Shown in pieces: positions 33,514 to 41,969 of a DNA stretch of 64,000 nt; within the stretch, counting starts at the first letter, position 1; each line of letters starts with the position of its first letter. Location of the stretch: NCBI GenBank assembly GCA_036794825.1, contig DAIRGA010000017.1, positions 40,225 to 104,224 of the forward strand. The letters run 5' to 3'. The DNA comes from RZYY01 sp036794825. Its GTDB lineage: Bacteria > Bacteroidota > Bacteroidia > Bacteroidales > 4484-276. Under the pieces are notes generated by a model. That model searched no databases. It was not told where the DNA came from and was given only the letters and a program-made list of their open reading frames with translations. The translations under genes and the position numbers were made by a program.

Positions 33514-35037
33514 ATGGCTCTTCATCAAATCAGCGCAGCTTTATTAAATTTTGAAGACATCCACCGCATCATACGCGATAACTATCGGCTTGAGCTGTCG
33601 AGCGAATCTATACAGAAAATTCAGAAATGCCGCGATTATCTTGATCGCAAAATGGCTGTGGGTGATGAGCCGATTTATGGTATCAACACAGGCTTTGGCG
33701 CCTTACACAATGTAAGGATACCGAAAGCCGACCTGGGTAAGCTTCAGGAAAACCTTGTGATGTCGCATGCCTGTGGAATTGGAGATGAAGTGCCGCGTGA
33801 AATTGTAAAACTGATGCTGTTGCTCAAGGCACACGGTTTGTCTTATGGTCATTCGGGTGTTCAGGTGGCCACAGTTGAGCGGCTGATTGATTTTTTCAAC
33901 AACGATGTTCTGCCGGTGGTTTATCAGCAGGGGTCGCTGGGGGCATCCGGAGACCTTGCCCCGCTAGCTCATCTCAGCCTTCCATTGATCGGAATGGGAG
34001 AGGTGTATTATAAAGGTGCGAAGATGCCCGCTGCAGAAGTTAACCGGATCATGAACTGGCAGCCAATCCAGCTTCAATCCAAAGAGGGGCTGGCACTGCT
34101 CAACGGAACCCAGTTTATGAGCGCTTACGGCATTTATCTGTGTCTGCGTATTTTTAAATTATCACGACTTGCCGACATCATCGGAGCCATATCCCTTGAC
34201 GCATTCGACGGGCGAATCGAGCCCTTTCATGAATTGATACAACTTATCCGCCACCATAAAGGCCAGATCAAAACCGCCCGGCGCATCAGAAACCTATTGA
34301 AAGGCAGCGAGTTGATTTCCAGGCACAAAGAACATGTACAAGACCCCTATTCGTTTCGCTGCATCCCGCAGGTTCATGGAGCCTCAAAAGATTCGATTGA
34401 TTATGTTTCCTATGTTTTCAGGATGGAAATCAATGCTGTAACAGATAATCCTACCATTTTTCCGGATGAAGATCTGATCATCTCTGCCGGGAATTTTCAC
34501 GGGCAGCCGCTTGCTTTGGCGCTCGACAACCTGTGCATCGCCATGGCTGAACTGGGTAATATTTCCGAGCGCAGAACCTATCAACTGCTGGAAGGAAAGC
34601 GTGGACTTCCCCATTTTCTGGTTGCCAATCCGGGTCTTAATTCGGGTTTTATGATCCCGCAGTACACGGCAGCATCCATCGTAAACCAAAACAAACAACT
34701 CTGTACCCCGGCTTCGGTGGACACCATCGAGTCGTCGCAGGGGCAGGAAGACCACGTGAGCATGGGCGCCAACGCTGCCACCAAAGCTTACCGCGTGCTC
34801 GAAAACCTGGAACGCATCCTGGCCATCGAACTCTTCAACGCCGCTCAGGCTCTTGAATTCCGCCGTCCGGTAAAAACCTCACCCTACCTCGAAAATTTTG
34901 TGGCGCAGTATCGCCTCAGGGTCGGATTCATCGAAAACGACAAAATCATGTACGAAGACATCAATGCTTCGGTAAAATTTCTTCAGCAGATAGATTTTGA
35001 CCTGCCCGATGAGGATGTGAATCTTTTCAAACTATAA
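33514..35037 (+). CDS. hutH: Histidine ammonia-lyase
   Basis: The product has 507 residues, the usual length. It carries the MIO-forming triad Ala144-Ser145-Gly146 in GSLGASGDLAPL, Tyr55 in YGINTGFG and the histidine of LVMSHACGIG, which favours histidine as substrate over phenylalanine or tyrosine. It converts L-histidine to urocanate and ammonia. A longer frame from 33427 exists, but a promoter box lies inside it, so the ATG at 33514 is chosen. No hutU, hutI or formiminotransferase gene is near, so the rest of the pathway must be elsewhere or absent. Confidence 0.93.
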   Translation: MALHQISAALLNFEDIHRIIRDNYRLELSSESIQKIQKCRDYLDRKMAVGDEPIYGINTGFGALHNVRIPKADLGKLQENLVMSHACGIGDEVPREIVKLMLLLKAHGLSYGHSGVQVATVERLIDFFNNDVLPVVYQQGSLGASGDLAPLAHLSLPLIGMGEVYYKGAKMPAAEVNRIMNWQPIQLQSKEGLALLNGTQFMSAYGIYLCLRIFKLSRLADIIGAISLDAFDGRIEPFHELIQLIRHHKGQIKTARRIRNLLKGSELISRHKEHVQDPYSFRCIPQVHGASKDSIDYVSYVFRMEINAVTDNPTIFPDEDLIISAGNFHGQPLALALDNLCIAMAELGNISERRTYQLLEGKRGLPHFLVANPGLNSGFMIPQYTAASIVNQNKQLCTPASVDTIESSQGQEDHVSMGANAATKAYRVLENLERILAIELFNAAQALEFRRPVKTSPYLENFVAQYRLRVGFIENDKIMYEDINASVKFLQQIDFDLPDEDVNLFKL

Positions 35038-35164
35038 TCTGAGCCGAAATCAAGTTGAAATTTCTAAAAATCAATTTTGATTAAAAAATTGACAATCAGT
35101 CTTTTAATATCGCCACCCATCTTGATCAGAACCCCCAATACACTCATTTACAACATATTGCTCA

Positions 35165-35206
35165 CTGCCTACTGGAAACTGCCTACTGGGAACTGCCCAC
35201 TGCCGA
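35165..35206. repeat. Three tandem copies of a 14-bp unit
   Basis: CTGCCTACTGGAAA, CTGCCTACTGGGAA and CTGCCCACTGCCGA follow one another in the 216-bp gap between hutH and the sigma-factor gene. The repeat is degenerate and looks like a short intergenic word tract. Confidence 0.75.
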
Positions 35207-35253
35207 CTCCCTTCTATGTAACACAACCCTTACTTAATCGTCTTTGATGCTAC

Positions 35254-35769
35254 ATGACGGCCAATGAGTTTAGCAACCGGGTTTTGCCTTTGCAGGATAA
35301 GCTTTACCGGCTGGCCCTGCGATACTTCAATAACACTGAAGATTCCGTTGATGCCGTTCAGGAGGTCTTTTACAAATTGTGGCTGCAAAAAGAGAAGCTG
35401 GAATCATTTCGGAGTGTTGAGGCCTTTGCGGTGGTAATCACCAGAAATCATTGCCTCGACAGGTTGAAAGCAAAAGGGTTCCAGCACACAAAACTGGAGA
35501 CAGTTCAACAACCTGTGGATGAGCAATCGCCTTACAGAATTGCCGAACAAAAAGATGAACTGGCGATGGTGAACCAATTGCTGAATCAACTCCCCGAATT
35601 GCAGAGGACTGTACTTCATTTGAGAGATATCGAAGGGATGGAATTTGAGGAGATTGCAGAGATTCTGGAAATGAATGCAGGCGCCGTAAGGGTGAATTTG
35701 TCGAGGGCTCGCAAATTCATCAGAGAAAAATTGATTACCATTCAGAATTATGAATATAAAGGAGATTGA
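35254..35769 (+). CDS. ECF sigma factor (sigma-70 family)
   Basis: This 171-residue sigma factor has region 2 (YRLALRYFNNTEDSVDAVQEVFYKLW, about 18-43) and region 4 with its helix-turn-helix (LPELQRTVLHLRDIEGMEFEEIAEILEMNAGAVRVNLSRAR, about 114-154). There is no region 3, as expected for group 4. The following gene, an apparent anti-sigma factor, begins 20 bp before this one ends. Signal and regulon are unknown; a DUF4252 protein encoded third in the unit is a likely target or sensor part. Confidence 0.9.
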   Translation: MTANEFSNRVLPLQDKLYRLALRYFNNTEDSVDAVQEVFYKLWLQKEKLESFRSVEAFAVVITRNHCLDRLKAKGFQHTKLETVQQPVDEQSPYRIAEQKDELAMVNQLLNQLPELQRTVLHLRDIEGMEFEEIAEILEMNAGAVRVNLSRARKFIREKLITIQNYEYKGD

Positions 35770-36340
35770 AATTTTACTGGAAAAGTACTTCGAAGCTTCA
35801 ACAACAGTGGAGGAGGAGAGAATTTTGCGCAGGTTTTTTCAGGGCAAAAATCTCCCGAATCACCTGAAATCATTACAGTCGCTGTTCAGTGCTATCGAAA
35901 ATGAGGCCGGCATTAAGTCGCCGGTTGACCACGAAATTTTGCTGATGGAAAAAATCAGCCCGGTGAAAAAGAACCCATTTTATTCCAACCGCCGTCTTTA
36001 TTGGATTTCGTCCATTGCAGCCACCATCCTCCTGGTATTTTCTATTATCTTTCTCAACGAGAGGGAGTACAAATCGCTGAGTAAAAATTATTCCCCTGAT
36101 GAGGTTCAGCTGGCTCTTTTACAGACTACTGAAGCTTTGAATTTCATCTCTCTGAAATTAAATAAAGGAACCGATGAACTCAGCCAATTGGGGAAAATTG
36201 ACTACACCCGCCAGGCTCTCGAAAGTATCGCCCGGTTAGATCAGGGGATGGGACAAATACAGAGCGGTTTTTCGCGTGTGGATGGAGGACTGGGGCAGCT
36301 GAACAAACTTTCGAAACTTAATTTAATTACAAACCAATAA
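35750..36340 (+). CDS. Membrane-anchored anti-sigma-like protein
   Basis: The product has 196 residues. The cytoplasmic N-terminus (residues 1-80, helical, ILLEKYFEASTTVEEERILRRFF) is of the type that holds ECF sigma factors. One transmembrane segment lies at about 84-102 (YWISSIAATILLVFSIIFL). The periplasmic part (from 104) is helical and glutamine-rich, with repeats such as LDQGMGQIQSGFSRVDGG. The zinc anti-sigma motif HXXXCXXC is absent. Its overlap with the sigma gene supports a regulatory pair. Residue patterns do not tell what it senses. Confidence 0.7.
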   Translation: MNIKEIEILLEKYFEASTTVEEERILRRFFQGKNLPNHLKSLQSLFSAIENEAGIKSPVDHEILLMEKISPVKKNPFYSNRRLYWISSIAATILLVFSIIFLNEREYKSLSKNYSPDEVQLALLQTTEALNFISLKLNKGTDELSQLGKIDYTRQALESIARLDQGMGQIQSGFSRVDGGLGQLNKLSKLNLITNQ

Positions 36341-36349
36341 TCATTTACA

Positions 36350-36901
36350 ATGAAAACTTCAAAGTTTTATTTTGCAGTAATCGCACTTATGTGCCTGTCG
36401 CTCATGGGTTTTTCGCAACAGACAACAAAAAAAATGTACGAGAAGTACAGCTCGGCCAAAGGTTTTACCGTCGTAACCGTCAACAAGGATTTGTTTACCC
36501 TGCTGGCTGAAATCAGCGCCGAATCCAACGACCAAAGCACCAAGGAAATGCAGGAGGTAATCAAGGACCTGGAGTACATCAACATACTGATGTATGATGC
36601 CAACAAAGGTGACGATCCTGCTTTTCTTGATAAATTCAAGGAGGAGTTAAATACCATCAAACTATCGGAATACAGCGAACTGATGGTGGTTAAAGATGAA
36701 GAAGAAACGGTGAAATTTTATGCCAAAAAGGATGGAGAGAACATCAACGAGCTACTTCTACTGGTTTATGAACCCCAGGAGGCTGGTTTTATCAGCATCA
36801 CCGGAAAAATCAACATGAAGTCCATCGGAAAAATTGCCCGCACGATGAATGTACAGGGACTGGACAATCTGGAGAAAATCAATCAGCAGGAGAAAAAGTA
36901 A
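36350..36901 (+). CDS. DUF4252-like exported protein
   Basis: The product has 183 residues with a signal peptide (MKTSKFYFAVIALMCLSLMGFS). The mature part alternates charged helices and strands (FTVVTVNKDLFTLLAEIS, EYSELMVVKDEEETVKFYAKKDG) and matches the DUF4252 pattern of Bacteroidota proteins often encoded behind ECF sigma/anti-sigma pairs. It lies 9 bp after the anti-sigma gene and ends the transcript at a strong terminator. It probably works in the periplasm. Biochemical role is unknown. Confidence 0.75.
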   Translation: MKTSKFYFAVIALMCLSLMGFSQQTTKKMYEKYSSAKGFTVVTVNKDLFTLLAEISAESNDQSTKEMQEVIKDLEYINILMYDANKGDDPAFLDKFKEELNTIKLSEYSELMVVKDEEETVKFYAKKDGENINELLLLVYEPQEAGFISITGKINMKSIGKIARTMNVQGLDNLEKINQQEKK

Positions 36902-36922
36902 AAAAACACTTTGCTGCAATAG

Positions 36923-36966
36923 CGAACGGGACGTTTCCGCAAGGAGACGCCCCGTTCGTGTTTTTT
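36923..36966 (+). terminator. Intrinsic terminator after the sigma-factor unit
   Basis: A 16-bp arm (36923-36938) pairs with 36943-36958 across a GCAA loop with one or two mismatches, followed by a run of T at 36961-36966. Confidence 0.9.
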
Positions 36967-37018
36967 CTGAGATCAGGAGTTGTTGAAAAACAAATTTTTA
37001 TCTCATCTTATGCTTGTG

Positions 37019-39199
37019 TTAATTATCTGATGCCCGGTTGGCTTTAGAAACGATAGTGAGCTCGTTGATCAGGTTGGTGGCTCCGGCAAACTTATCAATG
37101 ATAAAGAGGACGTAGCGGATGTCAACCGAAATGGTTCGTTGCAGTGCGGGTTCAAAAGCGATGTCGCCGCTCATTGCTTCCCAGTTGCCATCGAACGCGA
37201 TCCCGATCAGTTCGCCGCGCGCGTTCATTACCGGGCTGCCGCTGTTTCCGCCGGTGATGTCGTTGTTCGAAATAAACCCAACAATCATTTCGCCATTACT
37301 GCCATAGGGGCCGTAGTCCTTTTTTTGGTAAAGCTCTTTTAATTTTCCGGGTACTTCAAATTCCCAGTTGGAAGGGTCTTCTTTTTCCATTACTCCGGTG
37401 AGGGTAGTCACATAGTTGTAATGAACGGCATCGGCGGGGTAGTAATCGCCAATGGTGCCATAGGTGAGGCGCATGGTGAAATTGGCGTCGGGATAGAAGG
37501 TTTTCTGATCTCCCATCATCTCGCGCAATCCCCTGATGTAAAGGCGATCGCCTTTGGCAGCCATTTCGCTGATCTCAGTCTGCATGGGTCTCATTTGGTT
37601 TTGAATCTCAACAAAAGCGCCGGCCAGTTGTGTTGCCGGATCGGCCTTAAAGGTTTTTGCCGCAGGCTTGTCGAACAGTTTGTTCACACCGGCAAGGCTT
37701 ACAAAGTTCGATTTGGAGAATACCATCCTGGCGTATGCTGTAAAATCACCTTTGTACTTGCTGTAGATTTCGCCGATCAGTTTTGGTTGCTGTTCTTTCG
37801 GTACGTTTTGATGGTACATTTGCAGCATTGCGCCCAGCAACTCCTCGTCCAGCGGGGCATGATAGTTTTTGAAATAGCCTGTAGCTGATTCTCGCAGCCG
37901 GTTAACTTCGGCATCAATGGCCGCTTTATCCTGGGTTTTGGCTTCGAGCAGTTCGGTTAATTTACTGAACCTGCGCGAGTAAGCCAGAATCTCGCTACCC
38001 CGGTTGATGGCTTCATTCAAATAGATTTGTGAGAGATTTATGCCACTTTGCTTGTTGATGGCCTCTTTACGCAGAGTGAGTGTTTCGCCATATTGCGCTT
38101 TCCTGTTGGGGTTACTGTTTACCCATTCGGTGAAGGCAGCCTCTTCCGAGCGTTTTTTGTCAACCACTTTCAGCCTTTTAAGCCCGCGTGTCTGACCAAT
38201 AAAATATTTCCAGTAATTGGATGTGCCGGCATATTTGGATGCGTACTGTATTCTTACGGCATCGGAGGCATCCATGTATTTGCGCATGATGTTGAGTTTT
38301 TGCTCTCTGATGGAGACAACGGTCGGGTTGCTTTGTTCCACGGCCTGCTCGACTCCCCAGGACGAACGATACCTGTCGGTGCTTCCGGGGTAGCCCATAA
38401 TCATGGTGAAATCGTTGTTTTCGACTCCATCAATAGATATGGGAAGGAAATGCCGCGGTTTGAAAGGGATATTTTCTTTGGAATACTCGGCGGGTTTGCC
38501 GTCAGGTCCGGAGTATACCCTGAAGATGGCGAAGTCGCCGGTATGACGCGGCCACATCCAGTTGTCGGTGTCGGCGCCATATTTTCCTATGGATGAGGGG
38601 GGTGCTCCCACCAGCCTGACGTCCTTAAAGACTTCGTAAACAAAAAGATAAAACTCATCTCCTGCAAAAAAGCTTCTGACGCTGGCTTCGTAATGGGTAT
38701 CTTTTATCGCTTCATCTGTCAGGGTTTTGCTGATTTTTCTGATCTCTCCGTTTCGCTCCTCCTCGGTCATCTTGTCGTTGATCACAGCCCGCACTTTTTG
38801 GGTTACATCTTCAACTCTGATCAGAAAAGTGGCAGTAAGGCCGGGATTGGGCAATTCGTCTTCCATTTTCATGGCCCAAAAACCGTCGGTGAGGTAGTCG
38901 TGCTCTACGGTGCTGTGCGACTGGATTTGCCCGTAACCACAATGGTGGTTGGTAAAAATGAGCCCGTTAGGTGAAACGATTTCACCGGTGCAACCCCGCC
39001 CAAAAATGATGATGGCATCCTTGAGGCTCGAATTGTTAACACTGTAAATCTCTTCGGGAGTTAATTTCAATCCCTTTTTCTGCATGTCGGCATAATTGAG
39101 CCGCTCAACAAAAAGTGGAAGCCACATTCCCTCGTCGGCCGTGCTCCTGAAACTTAAGGTAAGCAGCAGAGTCAGCAACAATAAATTGATTTTTTTCAT
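37019..39199 (-). CDS. S46 family dipeptidyl-peptidase (DPP7-like)
   Basis: The product has 726 residues and a signal peptide (MKKINLLLLTLLLTLSFRST). The serine-protease triad is visible as His in FTNHHCGYG (about residue 86), Asp in GADTDNWMWPRHTGDFAIF, and Ser in TGGNSGSPVMN. Eighteen residues after that serine, in FDGNWEAMSGD, stands a glycine; in this family Gly marks DPP7-type enzymes that cut after hydrophobic residues, whereas Arg marks DPP11. It acts in the periplasm to release dipeptides from peptides as carbon and nitrogen source. The gene lies 24 bp downstream of the mannose-1-phosphate guanylyltransferase. Confidence 0.92.
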   Translation of the reverse strand: MKKINLLLLTLLLTLSFRSTADEGMWLPLFVERLNYADMQKKGLKLTPEEIYSVNNSSLKDAIIIFGRGCTGEIVSPNGLIFTNHHCGYGQIQSHSTVEHDYLTDGFWAMKMEDELPNPGLTATFLIRVEDVTQKVRAVINDKMTEEERNGEIRKISKTLTDEAIKDTHYEASVRSFFAGDEFYLFVYEVFKDVRLVGAPPSSIGKYGADTDNWMWPRHTGDFAIFRVYSGPDGKPAEYSKENIPFKPRHFLPISIDGVENNDFTMIMGYPGSTDRYRSSWGVEQAVEQSNPTVVSIREQKLNIMRKYMDASDAVRIQYASKYAGTSNYWKYFIGQTRGLKRLKVVDKKRSEEAAFTEWVNSNPNRKAQYGETLTLRKEAINKQSGINLSQIYLNEAINRGSEILAYSRRFSKLTELLEAKTQDKAAIDAEVNRLRESATGYFKNYHAPLDEELLGAMLQMYHQNVPKEQQPKLIGEIYSKYKGDFTAYARMVFSKSNFVSLAGVNKLFDKPAAKTFKADPATQLAGAFVEIQNQMRPMQTEISEMAAKGDRLYIRGLREMMGDQKTFYPDANFTMRLTYGTIGDYYPADAVHYNYVTTLTGVMEKEDPSNWEFEVPGKLKELYQKKDYGPYGSNGEMIVGFISNNDITGGNSGSPVMNARGELIGIAFDGNWEAMSGDIAFEPALQRTISVDIRYVLFIIDKFAGATNLINELTIVSKANRASDN

Positions 39200-39223
39200 C
39201 CTTGATAAACGTTTATTAAGTGA

Positions 39224-40315
39224 TTAAATGAATTTTTCTCCTTTTTTGGCTTTGATGTCGTTGACGAAGTTCCGGATTTCCTGTTCGTCCGATTTCCGGC
39301 AGATGAGCAGCGCATTGTCCTCCTCCACAACGATGTAGTCGTTCATTCCCTGCAGCACTACCAGTTTTCCTTTTGGCATGTTGATGATGCAGTTGGAGGT
39401 GTCGTAGAGCATAACTTCATCACCAACCACAGCGTTGCTGTTTTCATCCTTTTTGCGGGTATCGTACAGCGAACCCCACGTGCCGAGGTCTGACCAGTCG
39501 AAATCTGCGGAAAGCACGTAAACGTTGGTTGCTTTTTCCATAATGCCGTAATCAATGGAGATTTTTCGGCAACTGGTGTAAATTTCGTTAATGAATGCTT
39601 TTTCTTTATCGGTGTTGTAAAGTCCGAGTCCTTCTTTGAACAGGTCGTTGATGTCGTCGAGGTAGGTTTCGAAGGCCTGGCGGATGGATTTGAGTGACCA
39701 GATAAAAATACCGGCGTTCCAGAGGAAATCGCCACTGGCGAGGAATTTTTCGGCCAGTTCGTGGTTGGGTTTTTCGGTAAAAGTTTTCACCTTGCGAAGG
39801 TGGTGGTTTTCAGGGTGGCGGATTGTATCGTCGAACTGAATGTAGCCGTAACCTGTGTCAGGACGTGTTGGTTTAATACCCAGCGTAATCAGCCATTGGT
39901 TTTCGGATGCAGCCTTCAGTGCAGCATTGATATTTTCGGCGAAAAGGTCTTCGTCGAGGATCAGGTGGTCGGAGGGAGCCACCACGATATTGGCGTCGGG
40001 ATTGATGGCGGCAATTTTGTAATTGGCATATGCGATACAGGGTGCGGTGTTGCGCATGGCCGGTTCCAGCAAAATATTGTTTACCGGCAGGTGTGGCAGT
40101 TGATGCTTAACCTGGTTTTCGTAAATTTCGTTGGTGACAATAAAAATATTTTCCTTCGGACAGATCTGCTCAAAACGTTTAAAGGTACGCTGTATCAGAG
40201 TTTCGCCTGTGCCGAGGATATCAATGAACTGCTTGGGGCGTGTAGTGCGGCTCATCGGCCAGAATCGCGCTCCAATGCCGCCGGCCATAATCACACAGTA
40301 GTTGTTGCTATTCAT
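39224..40315 (-). CDS. manC: Mannose-1-phosphate guanylyltransferase
   Basis: The product has 363 residues. The nucleotidyltransferase signature is MAGGIGARFWPMSRTTRPKQF (residues 11-31), and DPNAN...VVAPSDHLI and the FTEKPN segment follow. It makes GDP-mannose from mannose-1-phosphate and GTP. The C-terminal phosphomannose isomerase half found in bifunctional ManC proteins is absent. GDP-mannose would feed surface glycans, perhaps including the O-antigen locus in this window. Confidence 0.92.
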   Translation of the reverse strand: MNSNNYCVIMAGGIGARFWPMSRTTRPKQFIDILGTGETLIQRTFKRFEQICPKENIFIVTNEIYENQVKHQLPHLPVNNILLEPAMRNTAPCIAYANYKIAAINPDANIVVAPSDHLILDEDLFAENINAALKAASENQWLITLGIKPTRPDTGYGYIQFDDTIRHPENHHLRKVKTFTEKPNHELAEKFLASGDFLWNAGIFIWSLKSIRQAFETYLDDINDLFKEGLGLYNTDKEKAFINEIYTSCRKISIDYGIMEKATNVYVLSADFDWSDLGTWGSLYDTRKKDENSNAVVGDEVMLYDTSNCIINMPKGKLVVLQGMNDYIVVEEDNALLICRKSDEQEIRNFVNDIKAKKGEKFI

Positions 40316-40344
40316 TTTTTTACGGTTTAATATTGATTCGAATG

Positions 40345-40379
40345 AAAAACCGGTTTGCCGAGTTGTTCAGGAAACCGGC
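40345..40379 (-). terminator. Possible terminator after the SprT-like gene
   Basis: On the minus strand a 7-bp stem (CCGGTTT with AAACCGG) is followed by a run of five T. It sits 31 bp after the SprT stop codon and 30 bp before the manC start. It may instead be a leader hairpin of manC. Confidence 0.45.
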
Positions 40380-40409
40380 TACAAATTTAACAAATAGCCC
40401 TTTGCGAAA

Positions 40410-41018
40410 TCAATCTTCGGGATAAACTTCTGCAATCGGGTTGAAGACGTATCCCCGCTGGTTGTCGAGACAAAGGCAGAAGAAGTTTTTACGGCGTTTT
40501 TGCAGTTTCTGAAATCTTCTTCCATCGGCAGTTCTGAAGATTGCATTTTCTGCCAGCGATTCCACGAGCACCCCTTTTTGGCCTTTATCATAGTTTTTCA
40601 TCGTACGAGCCAGCATCACATCTGAGCTGGAGGAGGCGTAGATCCGCTGGTTTTCACTGCTGAGATGGTCCAGAATATCATCGGGAAAATAATCAGTGGT
40701 CAGGAAGGGCTCCTGCAGTTTTCTCAGTTCATTTTTCCACTCATCACCATGCGGCGCTGCCCGGCGCTTGTGCTTAATCCAAGTAAGATAATGAGCCAGC
40801 TCATGCAGGAAAGTGAGCAGGAAATTGTAAGGATTCATGGTGTAATTCAGGGTGATACGGGCAGGTTTTCCATTTAACGGTGGCCTGAAATCACCGAGTT
40901 TCCCCTTGCGATGGCGGGTGATGACCAATTGAAACTGATGCTTCAAAATGAGATCGTACACCGGCTTTACGGCCTTTTCGGGAAGATATCTTTTTAATAT
41001 TTCGATTTTGTTATCCAC
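40410..41018 (-). CDS. SprT-like zinc metallopeptidase-fold protein
   Basis: The product has 202 residues. The zinc motif HELAH lies in LTFLHELAHYLTW (about residues 68-80), and a third ligand histidine is likely in HGDEWKNEL. The rest fits the SprT/Spartan-like domain (ARITLNYTMNPYNFLLTF). Eukaryotic relatives digest DNA-protein crosslinks; bacterial members are uncharacterised. It starts 3 bp after the small lipoprotein gene and belongs to the recO transcript. Confidence 0.85.
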   Translation of the reverse strand: MDNKIEILKRYLPEKAVKPVYDLILKHQFQLVITRHRKGKLGDFRPPLNGKPARITLNYTMNPYNFLLTFLHELAHYLTWIKHKRRAAPHGDEWKNELRKLQEPFLTTDYFPDDILDHLSSENQRIYASSSSDVMLARTMKNYDKGQKGVLVESLAENAIFRTADGRRFQKLQKRRKNFFCLCLDNQRGYVFNPIAEVYPED

Positions 41019-41021
41019 TGG

Positions 41022-41225
41022 TTATTGACTTTTTTTGGAAATCACTGCTAAGTTGTTCACTACCAGAATCGTCTTGTTGTTTTCAAATTCTGTTTTTTGG
41101 CTCCATCTCGGGCAGTCACAATCCCGCCGCTTACCTGATTTTTTTGTTGATGAGCAGGAAATCAAAGCCATCAACACAATGAGGAGAAAAAGTAAAACCG
41201 GTCGTATTATACTAGGTTGATTCAT
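41022..41225 (-). CDS. Small lipoprotein
   Basis: This 67-residue product has a hydrophobic stretch ending in the lipobox LISC (about residues 21-24; LLFLLIVLMALISCSSTKKS), so it is probably lipid-anchored. Two more cysteines follow in RRDCDCPRW. It lies between recO (6 bp) and the SprT-like gene (3 bp) on the same strand, which supports a real gene. Function is unknown. Confidence 0.65.
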   Translation of the reverse strand: MNQPSIIRPVLLFLLIVLMALISCSSTKKSGKRRDCDCPRWSQKTEFENNKTILVVNNLAVISKKSQ

Positions 41226-41231
41226 GGTTGT

Positions 41232-41954
41232 TCAGGTTAAAATTTCGCTGAGGATTGCCGGGGATTTCATTTCCCCAAAACCTGGAATATGCAGCCGGTA
41301 GTAATCTATCATCCTGATCATAAATTCGTTGCGGGCAGCAGAATTTACAAAAAGGTAGTCTGCATCACCGGGCTGCGTTGTCATTTGATAGAGTTTTCGG
41401 CTGAGTGTTTCATCCAGCCAGTTGACATGCAGGGGTGGCTGGCTCACAAATATTCCTTCCTGAAGATCGAAAACCTGGTTTGCGGGTGAATAATTGTTCC
41501 TGGGGGCAATTCCGAGATAGTTGGTCAATCCGGTTAAAAACCGCAGGTGCAGGTTTTCGAAATGACCTTCGGTTTCGTCCAGTTCTATAAGCGTTTTATG
41601 AAGGAAATGGTAAAGTGCCGGATCGGCGATTTCGCTGGTGATGGCGCTATAAATTACTTCGTTGATAAACAGGGCGATACAGCCTTTACGGATGTTAAAT
41701 GGTATGGAACGGTACGCATAGACGTTTTCCAGTTCACGGATGCTCTGGATGCCGCCTTTTTCCTTTTCGTACACCAGCAGACTGAGGATTGATAAGGGTT
41801 GGAATGCCCCTTTTCTGGCGGATGATTTTTTGTTGTTCAGGCCTCGGATCATGTAGGTTCGGAGGCCAAAAACTTCGGTATAAACCTTAACAATCAGGCT
41901 GTTGTCGGAATATTTTATTGTTTTGAAAACAATGCCGCTGGTCTTGGAAATCAT
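41232..41954 (-). CDS. recO: DNA repair protein RecO
   Basis: The product has 240 residues with the N-terminal OB-fold start SGIVFKTIKYSDNSLIVKVYTEVFGLRTYMI and a helical C-terminal domain. RecO helps load RecA on single-stranded DNA coated with SSB. The zinc-binding cysteines present in some RecO proteins are not seen here, as is common in Bacteroidota. It lies 15 bp downstream of porZ, a neighbour order I recognise from this phylum. Confidence 0.92.
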   Translation of the reverse strand: MISKTSGIVFKTIKYSDNSLIVKVYTEVFGLRTYMIRGLNNKKSSARKGAFQPLSILSLLVYEKEKGGIQSIRELENVYAYRSIPFNIRKGCIALFINEVIYSAITSEIADPALYHFLHKTLIELDETEGHFENLHLRFLTGLTNYLGIAPRNNYSPANQVFDLQEGIFVSQPPLHVNWLDETLSRKLYQMTTQPGDADYLFVNSAARNEFMIRMIDYYRLHIPGFGEMKSPAILSEILT

Positions 41955-41969
41955 CCTTGCTAAGGGAAA

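Noticed and set aside
37421..38974. Long plus-strand frames opposite the S46 peptidase gene
   Set aside because: They are shadows of a strongly conserved minus-strand enzyme with complete catalytic residues.
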